A stretch of 64,000 bases of DNA from Mesomycoplasma ovipneumoniae (GTDB lineage Bacteria; Bacillota_I; Bacilli_A; Mycoplasmatales; Metamycoplasmataceae). The position numbers and the translations under genes were made by a program. Position 1 is the stretch's first letter. Each line of letters opens with the position of its first letter. Below the pieces are notes generated by a model, which ran no database searches, was not told the origin of the DNA, and worked only from the letters and a program-made list of their open reading frames with translations. Shown one piece after another: positions 9,895-19,071 of the stretch. The stretch lies in assembly GCA_009756935.1 (NCBI GenBank), contig VZDP01000004.1, positions 11,385 to 75,384 on the forward strand, read 5' to 3'.

Positions 9895-10289
9895 TGGAAC
9901 AAATATTTGAATCCCTAAAAAAACTAAGCAAAAATGCCTACTGTCCTTATTCCAATTTTGCAGTAGCTTCAATTTTGCTAACAAAACAAGGACGCACTTT
10001 TGAAGGTATAAATGTTGAAAATGCCGTTTATCCTGCAGGAATTTGTGCCGAAAGAGTAGCGATATTTCAAGCAATTGCCCAAGGAGTTAATCCTGAAAAT
10101 TTTAAAGAAATTCATATTTATAGCCCAAAATCTAGTAAGTTTATTGTCCCTTGTGGTCAATGTTTACAAGTTTTTGTTGAATTTTTTTCTGAAAATGTTA
10201 GCATTTTTCTTTATAATTCAAAAGCAGAATTTATTGAGAAAAAATTAAATCAACTTCTCCCTTTGCAATTTAAGAAGGATTTTTTATAA
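9894..10289 (+). CDS. cdd: Cytidine deaminase
   Basis: Cytidine deaminase of 131 aa, converting cytidine or deoxycytidine to uridine or deoxyuridine in pyrimidine salvage. Zinc ligands and catalytic glutamate are visible: ICAERVA (Cys-Ala-Glu) and PCGQC. The NAYCPYSNFAVAS start is typical. The gene begins at the ybeY stop and ends 2 bases before era, so the three are surely cotranscribed. Confidence 0.95.
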   Translation: MEQIFESLKKLSKNAYCPYSNFAVASILLTKQGRTFEGINVENAVYPAGICAERVAIFQAIAQGVNPENFKEIHIYSPKSSKFIVPCGQCLQVFVEFFSENVSIFLYNSKAEFIEKKLNQLLPLQFKKDFL

Positions 10290-10291
10290 AT

Positions 10292-11176
10292 ATGGATACA
10301 AAAACATGTTTTGTTGCAGTTATTGGTCAACCTAATTCAGGTAAATCTTCACTAATAAACTCGATTGTTCAATTTCCAGTTTCAATTGTTAGTCTAAAAG
10401 CCCAAACTACTAGAGATGCAATTAACGCAATTTATAATAAAGACAATCTTCAAATAGTTTTTGTTGACACTCCCGGTTTTCATAATAAAATTAATAATTT
10501 AAGTAATTCTCTAAATTTCGCGATAAATTCAACACTCGAGGGAATAGATCTTGTTCTTTTTTTACACCCAGTTAATGAGCCAATTGATGAAAATACACAG
10601 GCTTTTGCTAAAAAAATCTCAAATATTAAAAACAAAATTGCAATAATTACTAAAACTGATATTGAAGATGGCGAGTTTACTTTCGAAAAACAGTCGCAAA
10701 AAATGAAAGAATTTGAACTTGAATTTGACAATATTTTACCTTTTTCAACTAATTTTGAGGATTTACGAACCAATTTGTTAAGCCAAATTGAAAAATATGC
10801 CTATCCGTCAAATCATTTTTTCAATAATTTAGATGTTACTGATCAAAGTTCGCGTTTTTTTGCAAAAGAAATAATAAGAAAACAAATACTTTTGAATGTT
10901 GATGATGAAATTCCACACCAAACCGCTGTTGTCATTGACAATTTTGATGAATCAGAAAAAAATTGTATTCGAATTGATGCAACAATTTATGTCGGTAGAA
11001 AATCCCATTTGCCAATAATAATCGGTAAAGCTGGCTCAGTTCTTGGACAAATTGGTACTAATGCTCGCAAAGAACTTGAAGAAATTTTTGGTAAAAAAGT
11101 TGTCCTAAAAAACAGAGTAGCTGTTGCTAAAAAATGGTTTAATGACCCTAAAATGATTAAGAAATTTGGCTATTAA
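10292..11176 (+). CDS. era: GTPase Era
   Basis: Era GTPase, 294 aa, required for 30S ribosome assembly. G1 is GQPNSGKSS, G2 lies in AQTTRDAINAI, G3 is DTPGFHNK and G4 is TKTD. The C-terminal KH RNA-binding domain contains IIIGKAGSVLGQIGTNARKE. Length and order are normal. It starts 3 bases after the cdd stop and ends the ybeY-cdd-era unit. Confidence 0.95.
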   Translation: MDTKTCFVAVIGQPNSGKSSLINSIVQFPVSIVSLKAQTTRDAINAIYNKDNLQIVFVDTPGFHNKINNLSNSLNFAINSTLEGIDLVLFLHPVNEPIDENTQAFAKKISNIKNKIAIITKTDIEDGEFTFEKQSQKMKEFELEFDNILPFSTNFEDLRTNLLSQIEKYAYPSNHFFNNLDVTDQSSRFFAKEIIRKQILLNVDDEIPHQTAVVIDNFDESEKNCIRIDATIYVGRKSHLPIIIGKAGSVLGQIGTNARKELEEIFGKKVVLKNRVAVAKKWFNDPKMIKKFGY

Positions 11177-11347
11177 AAATTTAAGTTTGTATAATTTTTC
11201 TCTTAAATAATTGATTTGGCAACTATTGCTAAACAAGCGTTTTTTGGTGCTAAAATTACTAAAAAAAATTATTAAAATTTATTAAAAATAGATTTTAATT
11301 TTAATAAATTAAATATTTTACAATTTTGCTGTAAAATATTTAACTAG

Positions 11348-11384
11348 GCAAGCATTCTTTTTTAAAATTATTTAAAAAGCTTGC
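11348..11384 (+). other. Imperfect hairpin in the leader of the dihydrolipoamide dehydrogenase gene
   Basis: The 250-base gap 11177-11427 contains a hairpin with outer arms GCAAG/CTTGC and inner A/T-rich arms (CTTTTT/AAAAAG). There is no T-run after it, so it is a poor terminator and may be part of the leader. A -10-like TAAAAT lies just upstream (around 11331), and the gene has a strong AAAAGGAGTAAC ribosome site. Confidence 0.35.
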
Positions 11385-11427
11385 TGTTCATAATTTATTA
11401 ATTTTAACTTGAAAAAAGGAGTAACAT

Positions 11428-12789
11428 ATGAAAAAATTTGATGTTGCAGTAATTGGTGGTGGTCCAGGCGGATACTCTTTGGCTGCTATTTTAGCTAATA
11501 ACGGCAAAAATGTCGCACTTTTTGAATCAAATGTCTTAGGTGGAACTTGTGTAAATAGAGGGTGCATCCCAACTAAAACAATTTTAAAGTCTGCAAAAAT
11601 AAGACAATTAATGTCCAATTCTGACAAATACGGTTTTGAATCCAGTCACATATTTAATTTAGAAAAAGTCTTTGAAAATGCACGCAATAACAGTAAAAAA
11701 TTGCAACAAGCAATCAAAGGTGCCCTAGATGGTGCAGGTGTTTCTGTTTTTAACCAAGAAGCAAAATTAGTTTCTAAAAATATAATTAAAGCTGAAAACA
11801 ACGAAATTTATGCAGACAAAATAGTTCTCGCAACTGGAAGTAGACCAAGAAAAATACAAATTGAAGGCATCGAAAAAGCGAATGTTTATACTTCTGATGA
11901 TTTAATTTTAGATTATCACGATTTTGATGAATTAACAATAATTGGTGGTGGAGTTATTGCCCTTGAGTTTGCTAGTTTTTATGCTAACTTTGACAAAAAA
12001 ATAACAATAATTGAATCAAATAATCAATTATTTGGCAATTTTGATGAATCAATAAGAGACGCTGTTAATTCAATTATCCAAAGAGATAAAATAAATGTCA
12101 TAACAAATGCAAAAGTTTTAAAATACGAAACTGATGGTTTACTTATTCAACAAGGCGAAATGGTTTCTAAACATAAAACTCAAAATATTTTACTTGCAGT
12201 TGGCAGAGTTGTTAATAATGATTCATTTTCTGAGTTAAATCTAGAAAAATATGACAATGGTGTTTTAAAAGTAAACGAATTTTTCCAAACTTCAGAAGAA
12301 AATATTTATGCAATTGGTGATTTAAATGCAATTATGATGTTATCAACAAGCGCATATAAACATGGAGATGTTGTTGCAAAACATATTTTGCACCAAAAAT
12401 CTGACGAAAAATTTGTAAAATCCAATATTCCGTTTGCAATTTATACAAATCCAGATATTTCATTTGTTGGAAAAAGTGAAAAAGAGCTAGAAAGTGAAAA
12501 AATCGAATTTGAAACAGCGCAAGTTTTTGCAAGAAATTTGCCAAGAGCACATGCTAACTTAGATTTTGAAATTGGTTTTGTCAAAATTAATTACGAAAAA
12601 AACACTTATAAAATTCTATCAGCAACTATTTTTCTTGAAGATTCAGCAACTTTAATTAACCAAATTGCATTAGCAATAACCAAAAATATGACAATTCTAG
12701 ACCTTCAAAATTCAGCTTTTACCCACCCTACACTTGCCGAATCTGTTTATTATATTTCAAGAAATATCGCTTTTAGTAAAAAATCCTAA
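11428..12789 (+). CDS. pdhD: Dihydrolipoamide dehydrogenase-type flavoprotein
   Basis: FAD/NAD disulfide oxidoreductase, 453 aa, most like dihydrolipoamide dehydrogenase (E3), which reoxidises lipoyl groups of 2-oxoacid dehydrogenases or H-like proteins. Features: FAD motif VIGGGPGGYSLA, redox disulfide GGTCVNRGCIPTK (Cys41/Cys46), NAD motif IIGGGVIALEFA, second FAD segment YAIGDLN, and C-terminal HPTLAES with the active-site histidine. No lipoyl domain is fused. It is monocistronic here, with no pyruvate dehydrogenase genes adjacent. The lipoate ligase and GcvH-like protein at 54-56 kb are possible functional partners. Confidence 0.88.
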   Translation: MKKFDVAVIGGGPGGYSLAAILANNGKNVALFESNVLGGTCVNRGCIPTKTILKSAKIRQLMSNSDKYGFESSHIFNLEKVFENARNNSKKLQQAIKGALDGAGVSVFNQEAKLVSKNIIKAENNEIYADKIVLATGSRPRKIQIEGIEKANVYTSDDLILDYHDFDELTIIGGGVIALEFASFYANFDKKITIIESNNQLFGNFDESIRDAVNSIIQRDKINVITNAKVLKYETDGLLIQQGEMVSKHKTQNILLAVGRVVNNDSFSELNLEKYDNGVLKVNEFFQTSEENIYAIGDLNAIMMLSTSAYKHGDVVAKHILHQKSDEKFVKSNIPFAIYTNPDISFVGKSEKELESEKIEFETAQVFARNLPRAHANLDFEIGFVKINYEKNTYKILSATIFLEDSATLINQIALAITKNMTILDLQNSAFTHPTLAESVYYISRNIAFSKKS

Positions 12790-13231
12790 TAATTAATGTT
12801 TTTTTAGCCTAAAATTTCAGTTGAAATTTTACGGTAATTAGTTTCTTTTTTAAACTGGTCAATTCTAAAACCTTTGTTTTTTTGTTGAAATTAATTGTAA
12901 TTAAGTTTTCTTTAAATTAAAAGATCTAGAAAAATAAAGTAAATTAATATTCCCGAGTTTTCCAGTTTGATGAGATAATCTTAAAAAGTGTCCGGTTTTG
13001 GGCACTTTTTAACTTTTTTGGCAAACTCAGGAAAAATAACTATCAAGGCAAAAACACTAAATTTTAAATCTAACACTCATGAATGCAAAATCCACTTACT
13101 AATCGAGTAAAGCAAACTAAAAAAGCAGTTTAAAACACTACCAAAAATCATAAAAAGTACAACTACTATTTAAACTCAATGTAAATAGAAAACTCGTTTT
13201 TATTTGCGTCGAGCCTAAAAAAACATATGAA

Positions 13232-13345
13232 AGAAATTTTTTTTAGACCAAGCATTTTTTTGCAAAAGATTAATTTTACAATAATCAAAATTAAGACTTT
13301 GAGTCAAAAAACACGGATTTTAAACCAGGACAGAGAAAATTAACA
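13232..13345. repeat. 114-bp perfect direct repeat, copy 1
   Basis: Reads AGAAATTTTTTTTAGACCAA to GAGAAAATTAACA and is repeated without any visible change at 13427-13540. It corresponds to the promoter-proximal end of the TIR element. Confidence 0.85.
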
Positions 13346-13426
13346 TATTAGACAAAAAACATAACTAAGTCCCCCTTAATTCAATATCAAAATTTATTAA
13401 TTATTCTTAGTGAGTGTAATTATAGC

Positions 13427-13540
13427 AGAAATTTTTTTTAGACCAAGCATTTTTTTGCAAAAGATTAATTTTACAATAATCAAAATTAAGACTTTGAGTC
13501 AAAAAACACGGATTTTAAACCAGGACAGAGAAAATTAACA
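13427..13540. repeat. 114-bp perfect direct repeat, copy 2
   Basis: Second copy, ending exactly where the IS3-like left end (CTAAGGTGTTGG) begins. Perfect identity implies a recent duplication or gene conversion. Confidence 0.85.
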
Positions 13541-13605
13541 CTAAGGTGTTGGCTTTTTTGTCCGAGTTTAAGGAGAAAGCTAACACCCAAAGTGTTAGCT
13601 TTTTT
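13537..13605 (+). terminator. Two terminator-like hairpins at the left end of the IS3-like element
   Basis: First a short hairpin AACAC-TAAG-GTGTT followed by GGCTTTTTT, then a strong one, GCTAACAC-CCAAA-GTGTTAGC with six T. Both lie upstream of the transposase ATG. Such hairpins protect an insertion sequence from impinging transcription. The shared GTGTTRGC sequence suggests that they derive from each other. Confidence 0.65.
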
Positions 13606-13638
13606 AAATTTTCAAATGCAACAAAACGGAGAATACTA

Positions 13639-14742
13639 ATGTCAAGACACTTTAAAAAAGACGAGTTTGATATGATTTATAAAATTTACAATGAATTTGG
13701 ATTAAAAAAAACAATAAATTATATAAATGATATTTCGCCAGATACAAATTTTATAACCAGAGATCAATTAGTTCGAAGAATCAAAAAAATTATTCGGTAT
13801 TATAATAATGGTATGCAAGACCAATTATTAGATAAAAAGGGTGCAAGAAGAAAGCCAGGGACTGGCAAACCTAAAAAACAAATTGAACCCGATTGAAACG
13901 AATTTACAAAAGAAGAATTAATAGAAATAGCTAAGAGATATTACGAAACCAACAAAGATAAATCAAAATCAGGAAAACTTAGTGAAGCCAAAACACTAAA
14001 TATTCCCTACAGCAAATCTGCAAAAATTTTTAATGTGTGCAGACAAGCAGTGGCAAAATCTAAAACTAGAGTTATAAAAGTAAAAGAACACAAAAATGAC
14101 GCAATAATTAAAAAATCCTTTCTTGATAACAAAGGTAGATATGGTCGCCTAAGGTTGAGTGCTTATATTTCTATGAAATATAATATTAACATTCACCCTC
14201 GAACTCTTGGAAGACATTTAAAAAGATTGAATTTAGTATGCAAAATTAGAAAAAAAAGAAGAAAGAGCGAAATTAAGAACACCAAATTCGCACTACCGGA
14301 TATTGTTAAACGCGACTACAATGATAAATTAAATAGAAATATTTTTGCTACTGATGTTACATATATAAAAGCTCCCAGAGATGTTAAGGAAAACCATGTA
14401 TTTTTGTCTGTAATAATTGAGCATAAAACTAAAAAAATCAGAGATTTTAAATTATCTGTAAACAATGATCTTGATTTAGTTATGGGTAATATAAAGACAT
14501 TTAGGTCTATAGATAAAGATTTTGTTATTCATTCGGACCATGGATTTCAATACACTTCAAAAGTCTATATTGACAAAATAAATAAAATGGGAGGAACTGT
14601 TTCGTTGTCTCGCATAGGAGATATTATCGTTGTTATTCTTCACGAGTCAGATAAAAAAGAATTCCAATTTAAAGTTCCTTTACAAAACATTAATCAACTC
14701 CCAGTGCTAGTTGGTCAATCATTACCAAGCAAAAAACAATAA
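13639..14742 (+). CDS. IS3-family transposase with aberrant C-terminus (probably inactive)
   Basis: A 367-aa fused transposase of the IS3 family (IS150/IS1221-like groups occur in mycoplasmas). The ATG at 13639 follows GGAG. The N-terminal helix-turn-helix region leads into a DDE domain: first Asp in FATDVTYIKAP, second Asp in IHSDHGFQYTS. The third catalytic residue should follow about 35 residues later in a sequence of the type SRIGNSLDNRExE. Here the protein reads SLSRIGD and then changes to IIVVILHESDKKEFQ, with no recognisable Glu motif or C-terminal part. The 3' end therefore seems replaced or frameshifted by recombination. Internal TGA codons are Trp. Confidence 0.75.
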
Positions 14743-14780
14743 AATTGGTCTCTAAATTTTAGAATATTTTTGTATAAAAG

Positions 14781-14804
14781 CCGCGATTAACTTCGCGGTT
14801 TTTA
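14781..14804 (+). terminator. Terminator after the IS3-like transposase
   Basis: Perfect stem CCGCGA-TTAACT-TCGCGG followed by TTTTTATTTT. Confidence 0.75.
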
Positions 14805-14914
14805 TTTTGAATTAAATTTATTTGACTAAAACATGCAAGTAACTTTTCAATGCTAAATTTATTAACCCCTTTTTGCAAAAATTTATAAACCCTTTTGTTG
14901 AAGTTAAACAAATG

Positions 14915-14985
14915 CTTGAGTTTGACAGTTTGATGGCAAAAATTCACTTTTTAGTGAATACAAATATGAAAAAAATACCGGTAAA
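14915..14985 (+). repeat. TIR element, terminal fragment
   Basis: CTTGAGTTTGACAGTTTGAT followed by the palindrome TTCACTTTTTAGTGAA and ACCGGTAAAT matches the promoter-side end of the TIR element, here in plus orientation, then stops. Bases 14806-14914 and 14986-15070 contain no recognisable gene. Confidence 0.6.
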
Positions 14986-15071
14986 TAAACTAGGGCAAAG
15001 ACTAATTTCAATTTAATTTTTTGTTGCAATTTTGATCAAAAATGCCTTAAATTTATAGAAAAAACATCAAA

Positions 15072-15097
15072 CCCGCGAATTAAAAGCGGGCTTTTTT
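15072..15097 (+). terminator. Rho-independent terminator
   Basis: Stem CCCGC-GAATTAAAA-GCGGG followed by CTTTTTT, insulating the P65-like gene from upstream transcription. Confidence 0.75.
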
Positions 15098-15126
15098 CTA
15101 CTAATTTACATTTTTTTGTTCTTTTG

Positions 15127-15149
15127 TTTTTTTTTTTTTTTTGTATAAT
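15127..15149 (+). promoter_or_regulatory. Promoter with 16-T tract next to the -10 box
   Basis: A run of 16 T (15127-15142), one G, and then TATAAT (15144-15149), 37 bases upstream of the P65-like ATG. A homopolymer between the -35 and -10 positions is how M. hyorhinis vlp promoters switch on and off by slippage, so this is a candidate phase-variable promoter. Confidence 0.6.
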
Positions 15150-15185
15150 TGTTAAGTTATTCAACTAAAATCGAAAGGAAACAGT

Positions 15186-17030
15186 ATGAAATACAAAAAT
15201 GTTCAAAACTATCCCGTTAGAAAAAGATTAAAACTTATATCATTAGGTTTATTGCCAATAGCTACTGCAGTAACGTTTGTTGCATGTGTTTCTCAGGATT
15301 CAGCAAAACTACAAACATTTAAATATTTAGCCATTGGTGATTCTGTTACCGCCGGATTTAATCAAGAAACTTATCGCGATTTTCAAGGTAAACTTAATTC
15401 AGGGGGGGGCGTAAGTGGCCTTTCGTATCCTTCCTTTTTTGCTCACTATTTGCAAAAGTTAAACAAAGATTCGCTAGTTTCATATGATAATTTGGCCTTT
15501 TCTGGTGCAACAGTAAAAAATTGACTTAATTTAATTAATCCTACAAAATACCCAACTGGAAAAGTCGCTGATAATCCTTTTGTGCCTAAAAATAACGATC
15601 AAAATACAAAATTTAATGATTTATCTACCGTTTTTGGCAATTTTAATAAATCAAGTTACCCTGAATTAACTCAGAAAATTAAAAACGCTAATCTTTTGAC
15701 AATGACTCTTGGCGCTAATGATATTTTCTTAGTTGCAACTAAATTTGGCTCCCTTTTATCTCCTGAAACATCCGGAATTAAAGAAGAATTAGATAAAATT
15801 ACTGTAGAATCAGCTCCAGCAACAACTCAAGAAACAACAACTCCCGCTGATCCTAAGAAAACTCCTAAGAAAAAAGAGGATTTAAAGCCAAAAATAGCCA
15901 AATATATAAAAAACGAAATTTCAACCAAAATAACAGAATTTAAAGCAGATTTAGAAAAGCTTTTAAAAGAATTAAAGGAAATTAATCCTAATTTACATAT
16001 AAATTTACTTGCATATAAATTGCCAAACTCACTTTTAGTTCAAGTTTTAAGTAACCTTTTTGCTAATGATTTTGGTCTAGAAAAAGATTATTTCCAAAAA
16101 GTTACAACCGAAATTAATACTGCAATTCGCCAAACAGCCCAAAAAGCTGGTGTAAATTACGTTGATCCATTTGACGCAGAAATTTGAAATGATTCTGACA
16201 CAAAATTAGGAGCAACACAATTTGATATTCACCCTCAAGTTAAGGGATACAAAAAAATAGCTGAGCAATTATTGCTAAAATTAGCAACCGATCAAACCCA
16301 AGCTGGTGCTGTTGTTGATAGTATTAAAAAATCTACAAAATTCACTGATAATGCTTCAGGAAATTTAACATATAAACATGTTCTTGATCTCTCAAGTGTT
16401 GCAAAAACTAATGAAGAATTATTGAAAAAAATAAATGATAATAAATCTGAAAATGATTTCATTAATGAAGAGTCTGAATTTGAAAAAACCCAAGCCGCTC
16501 TAATGAAGGACGATAAAAAAGATTTGGCTGCTTCAATGTTATCAGTTTTAAGTTCAGATATTTTTGGAAAACTGGATTTTAAAGACTTAGTTAAAAAATC
16601 AGGACACTGACTAGCTAGTTCTTTTGTTAAATTTATTCCTGAATCAGCATCAGAAAAATCTCTAGCAGAAGTTTTACAATTACTTGGAGAATTTGCTACA
16701 CCTTATCTACAAAAAGAAGGTACTGATATAGTTAAAGTTGCACTTAATAAGGTATTAGCTGATCTAGAAAAAAATGCAAAAGATCCTAAAAACCACTCAA
16801 AAATCACATTCCCTTCAATAATTAAAAGCATTATTTCTAGCTTTGTTTCAAATCTTGATATTGCGAAAGTTTTAGTGGATTTACCGAAGTTAACAGGTAA
16901 AGGATCAACTTCATCATCATCGTCAACTCCTTCAACTTCAGGCAACTCAACTTCTTCTTCACCTTCAACTTCAACAAACTCAACCCCTTCAGCTTCAAGA
17001 ACTTCAACAGGTTCAACCTCTAACTCTTAA
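15186..17030 (+). CDS. GDSL/SGNH lipase-like surface lipoprotein (P65-like)
   Basis: A 614-aa lipoprotein. Signal sequence ends in the lipobox VTFVAC (Cys34). An SGNH hydrolase domain follows: block I AIGDSVTAGF (nucleophile Ser53), LAFSGATVKNW, block III LGANDIFL, and block V FDIHPQVKGY with the catalytic Asp-x-x-His. It therefore probably hydrolyses host or membrane lipids at the surface. It resembles P65 of M. hyopneumoniae, a known GDSL-family lipoprotein. A Lys/Pro/Thr-rich insert (~residues 215-240) and a Ser/Thr/Pro-rich C-terminal tail are low complexity. A run of eight G occurs inside the coding region (15402-15409). Several TGA are Trp. Its own promoter and terminators flank it. Confidence 0.88.
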
Positions 17031-17066
17031 TCAGACTCTAAAACACTTTATTAAAAATTAATACTT

Positions 17067-17101
17067 AAAAACATGGCATTTTTTTAACGTCATGTTTTTT
17101 T
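17067..17101 (+). terminator. Terminator after the P65-like gene
   Basis: Stem AAAAACATG...CATGTTTTT with a loop of about 15 bases and a T-run. Confidence 0.55.
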
Positions 17102-17103
17102 AT

Positions 17104-17590
17104 TTAAAAAATAACTATCAAAGCAAAAACACTGAATTTTAAATCTGACCATCACGAAAGAAAAAATACAACTGCTATTTAAACTCAATGCAAATAGAAA
17201 ACTCGTTTTTATTTAAATTGAGCCTAAAAAAATATGTAAAGTTTTGAAAGAACAATAACCAAAAGCCCTAAATTTGAAGATTTCTAAACGGTAAATTTAA
17301 GGCATTCCATCATATTTAAAAATATAATGGATAATTTGCATTTTCTGATTTTTTATGGCAAAAACATAACTAAGCCCCCCTTAATTCTTATTTCAAAATT
17401 TATTAACTATTCTTGGTGAGTCTAATTATAACAGAAATTTTTTTTAGACCAAGCATTTTTTTTGCAAAAGGTTGATTTCGAAACTATAAAAATTAAGGTT
17501 TTACCCTCAAAAAACACGGATTTACAGGTATTTTTTGCATATTTATATTCACTAAAAAGTGAATTTTTGCATCAAACTGTCAAATTCAGG
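17104..17590 (-). repeat. TIR element, copy lacking the terminator-side end
   Basis: Contains the CTCAATGCAAATA hairpin, the GCCTTAAATTTA hairpin, the CCATTATATTT...AAATATGATGG hairpin, the SD-like AAGGGGGG with ATG TTT TTG CCA TAA, the TATAAT (17425-17430, minus), the TTCACTAAAAAGTGAA palindrome and the right TIR (CATCAAACTGTCAAATTCAGG, ending 17590). The opposite TIR and its terminator hairpin are absent. No other gene lies in 17031-17686. Confidence 0.75.
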
Positions 17591-17620
17591 TAAAGATATT
17601 AACTAAAAATTTAAGTCAAA

Positions 17621-17653
17621 AAAAATCATCTTCTTAAAAATGGAGATGATTTT
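17621..17653 (-). terminator. Terminator of glyA
   Basis: Inverted repeat AAATCATCT...AGATGATTT. Read on the minus strand it is followed by a run of eight T, 35 bases past the glyA stop. Confidence 0.7.
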
Positions 17654-17686
17654 CGCTAAACAAAAAATAATTTATTTTTTTTAAAT

Positions 17687-18937
17687 TCAGTAACTAGACT
17701 TAACCGGAAATTTTTTTGTTAATTCCTGAACTTTTAGTTTAATTTCTTCAATTTCACTAGGATTTAAATTTTTCTTTCTTAAGACAAAATCAATAATTTC
17801 AGCAAGAATAGCAAATTCTTTTTCCTTAAAACCGCGAGAAGTCATCGCTGGAGTGCCAAAACGAATTCCTGAAGTTACAAAAGGACTTAGAGTATCATTT
17901 GGAATTGTGTTTTTATTTGTAATAATATTTACTGACTCAAGTAAAATTTGTGCTTGTTTACCTGTTAGATCATAGGTTTTTTTAACATCAACAATAAAAA
18001 GGTGATTTTGTGTTTTTCCTGAGACAATTCTTGCACCTTTTTTTGCAAATTCATTTGCAAAAAAAGCGGCATTTTTCACGATTTGCTCACAATAATCTTT
18101 AAATCAAGGCTGGAGGGCCTCGTTAAATGCAACAGCTTTTGCGGCAATTGTATTAAAAAGTGGACCGCCTTGAATTCCAGGGAAGACAATTTTGTCAATT
18201 TTATTTGCAATTTCTTCAATATTTGTTAAAATCAAACCACCTCGAGGTCCGCGAAGAGTTTTTTGGGTTGTTGATGTTATTACATGAGCAATTCCAACTG
18301 GTGAAGGATGCACGCCTGCAGCAATAAGCCCGGCAATATGGGCAATGTCAGCAAGCAAATAGCCTCCGACTTTGTCGGCAATTTGCCGAAAACGGCCAAA
18401 GTCAATCAAACCTGAATAAGCTGAATAGCCACAAATTATTAAATTTGGCCTAGTCTCAAGCGCTATTTTTTCAATCTCATCATAATCAAGAGTTTCATTT
18501 TTGTCAAGAAAATAGCTAATTCCGGTGTAAAAGATTCCAGAAAAATTAACTTTATAACCGTGAGTTAAATGGCCTCCTGAACTTAAATCAAGGCCAAGAA
18601 TTTTGTCTCCTGGTTTTAAAAGTGCGGCAAAAACGGCTGAATTTGCACTTGAGCCTGAATAGGGTTGGACATTTGCAAATTTTGTCCCAAAAAGTTGCTT
18701 TGCCCGTTCAATTGCAATTAATTCAATTTTGTCAATAAACTCACAGCCACCATAATAGCGTTTTCCAGGATAACCTTCGCCATATTTATTGCTCAAACTT
18801 GTTCCATTTGCGCTTAGAACATCTTGAGAGGCATAATTTTCACTGGCAATTAGCTCAATTTGGTCGTTTTGTCTTTGACTTTCTAAGTTAATTAGCTCAG
18901 AAATTTGTTGATCTTTAATATTAATTTTCTTGTACAT
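17687..18937 (-). CDS. glyA: Serine hydroxymethyltransferase
   Basis: PLP enzyme of 416 aa converting serine to glycine with transfer of the one-carbon unit to tetrahydrofolate. Visible motifs are [56 protein letters not shown] and the PLP lysine in [14 protein letters not shown]. The residue before the lysine is Gln, where most SHMTs have His ([11 protein letters not shown]), a possible difference worth checking in close relatives. One TGA (QPWFKDYCEQ) is Trp. It is a single-gene unit with a promoter at 18956-18961 and a terminator downstream. Confidence 0.95.
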
Positions 18938-18955
18938 TTCTCAAAAAACATAGAA

Positions 18956-18961
18956 ATTATA
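18956..18961 (-). promoter_or_regulatory. Probable -10 box for glyA
   Basis: Minus-strand TATAAT (context AGTATAATTTC) about 19 bases from the glyA ATG. The intergenic space is shared with the divergent secDF promoter. Confidence 0.45.
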
Positions 18962-19037
18962 CTATAAAAATAAGGAATATTCTAAAAACAGGCAGCATTT
19001 TGCAAAAAAATTTTTTTTGCATTTGCTAAGCAAAACA

Positions 19038-19046
19038 TGGTATAAT
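19038..19046 (+). promoter_or_regulatory. Extended -10 promoter (TGGTATAAT) for secDF
   Basis: TGGTATAAT lies 25 bases before the secDF ATG, followed by an AAGGGGAAG ribosome site. The same TGGTATAAT form recurs before 56697 and 63624. Confidence 0.55.
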
Positions 19047-19071
19047 TTTAAATTTAATAGAAGGGGAAGTC

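Larger units (their letters stand above)
12952..13540 (-). repeat. TIR element, rearranged copy
   Basis: First of several copies of a dispersed element (best copy at 37122-37800). It starts with the terminal repeat CCCGAGTTTTCCAGTTTGAT, followed by the terminator-like hairpin AAAAAGTGTCC/GGGCACTTTTT. The CTCAATG(T/C)AAATA hairpin region follows. The middle (H1/H2 hairpins) is deleted at about 13231. A 114-base segment then appears twice (13232-13345 and 13427-13540). The outer right TIR is missing, and the IS3-like element abuts the second repeat. Transcription direction inferred from the internal TATAAT (13419-13424) is minus. Confidence 0.7.
13541..14805 (+). mobile_element. Damaged IS3-family insertion sequence
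   Basis: Covers the left-end hairpins, the transposase and a hairpin terminator after it. No convincing inverted copy of the left end was found on the right side, and the catalytic C-terminus is lost, so the right end is probably missing. Exact boundaries are uncertain. Confidence 0.5.

Noticed and set aside
14759..14947. 62-codon minus-strand frame after the IS3-like element
   Set aside because: It runs over a terminator hairpin and the TIR fragment; no promoter or ribosome site.
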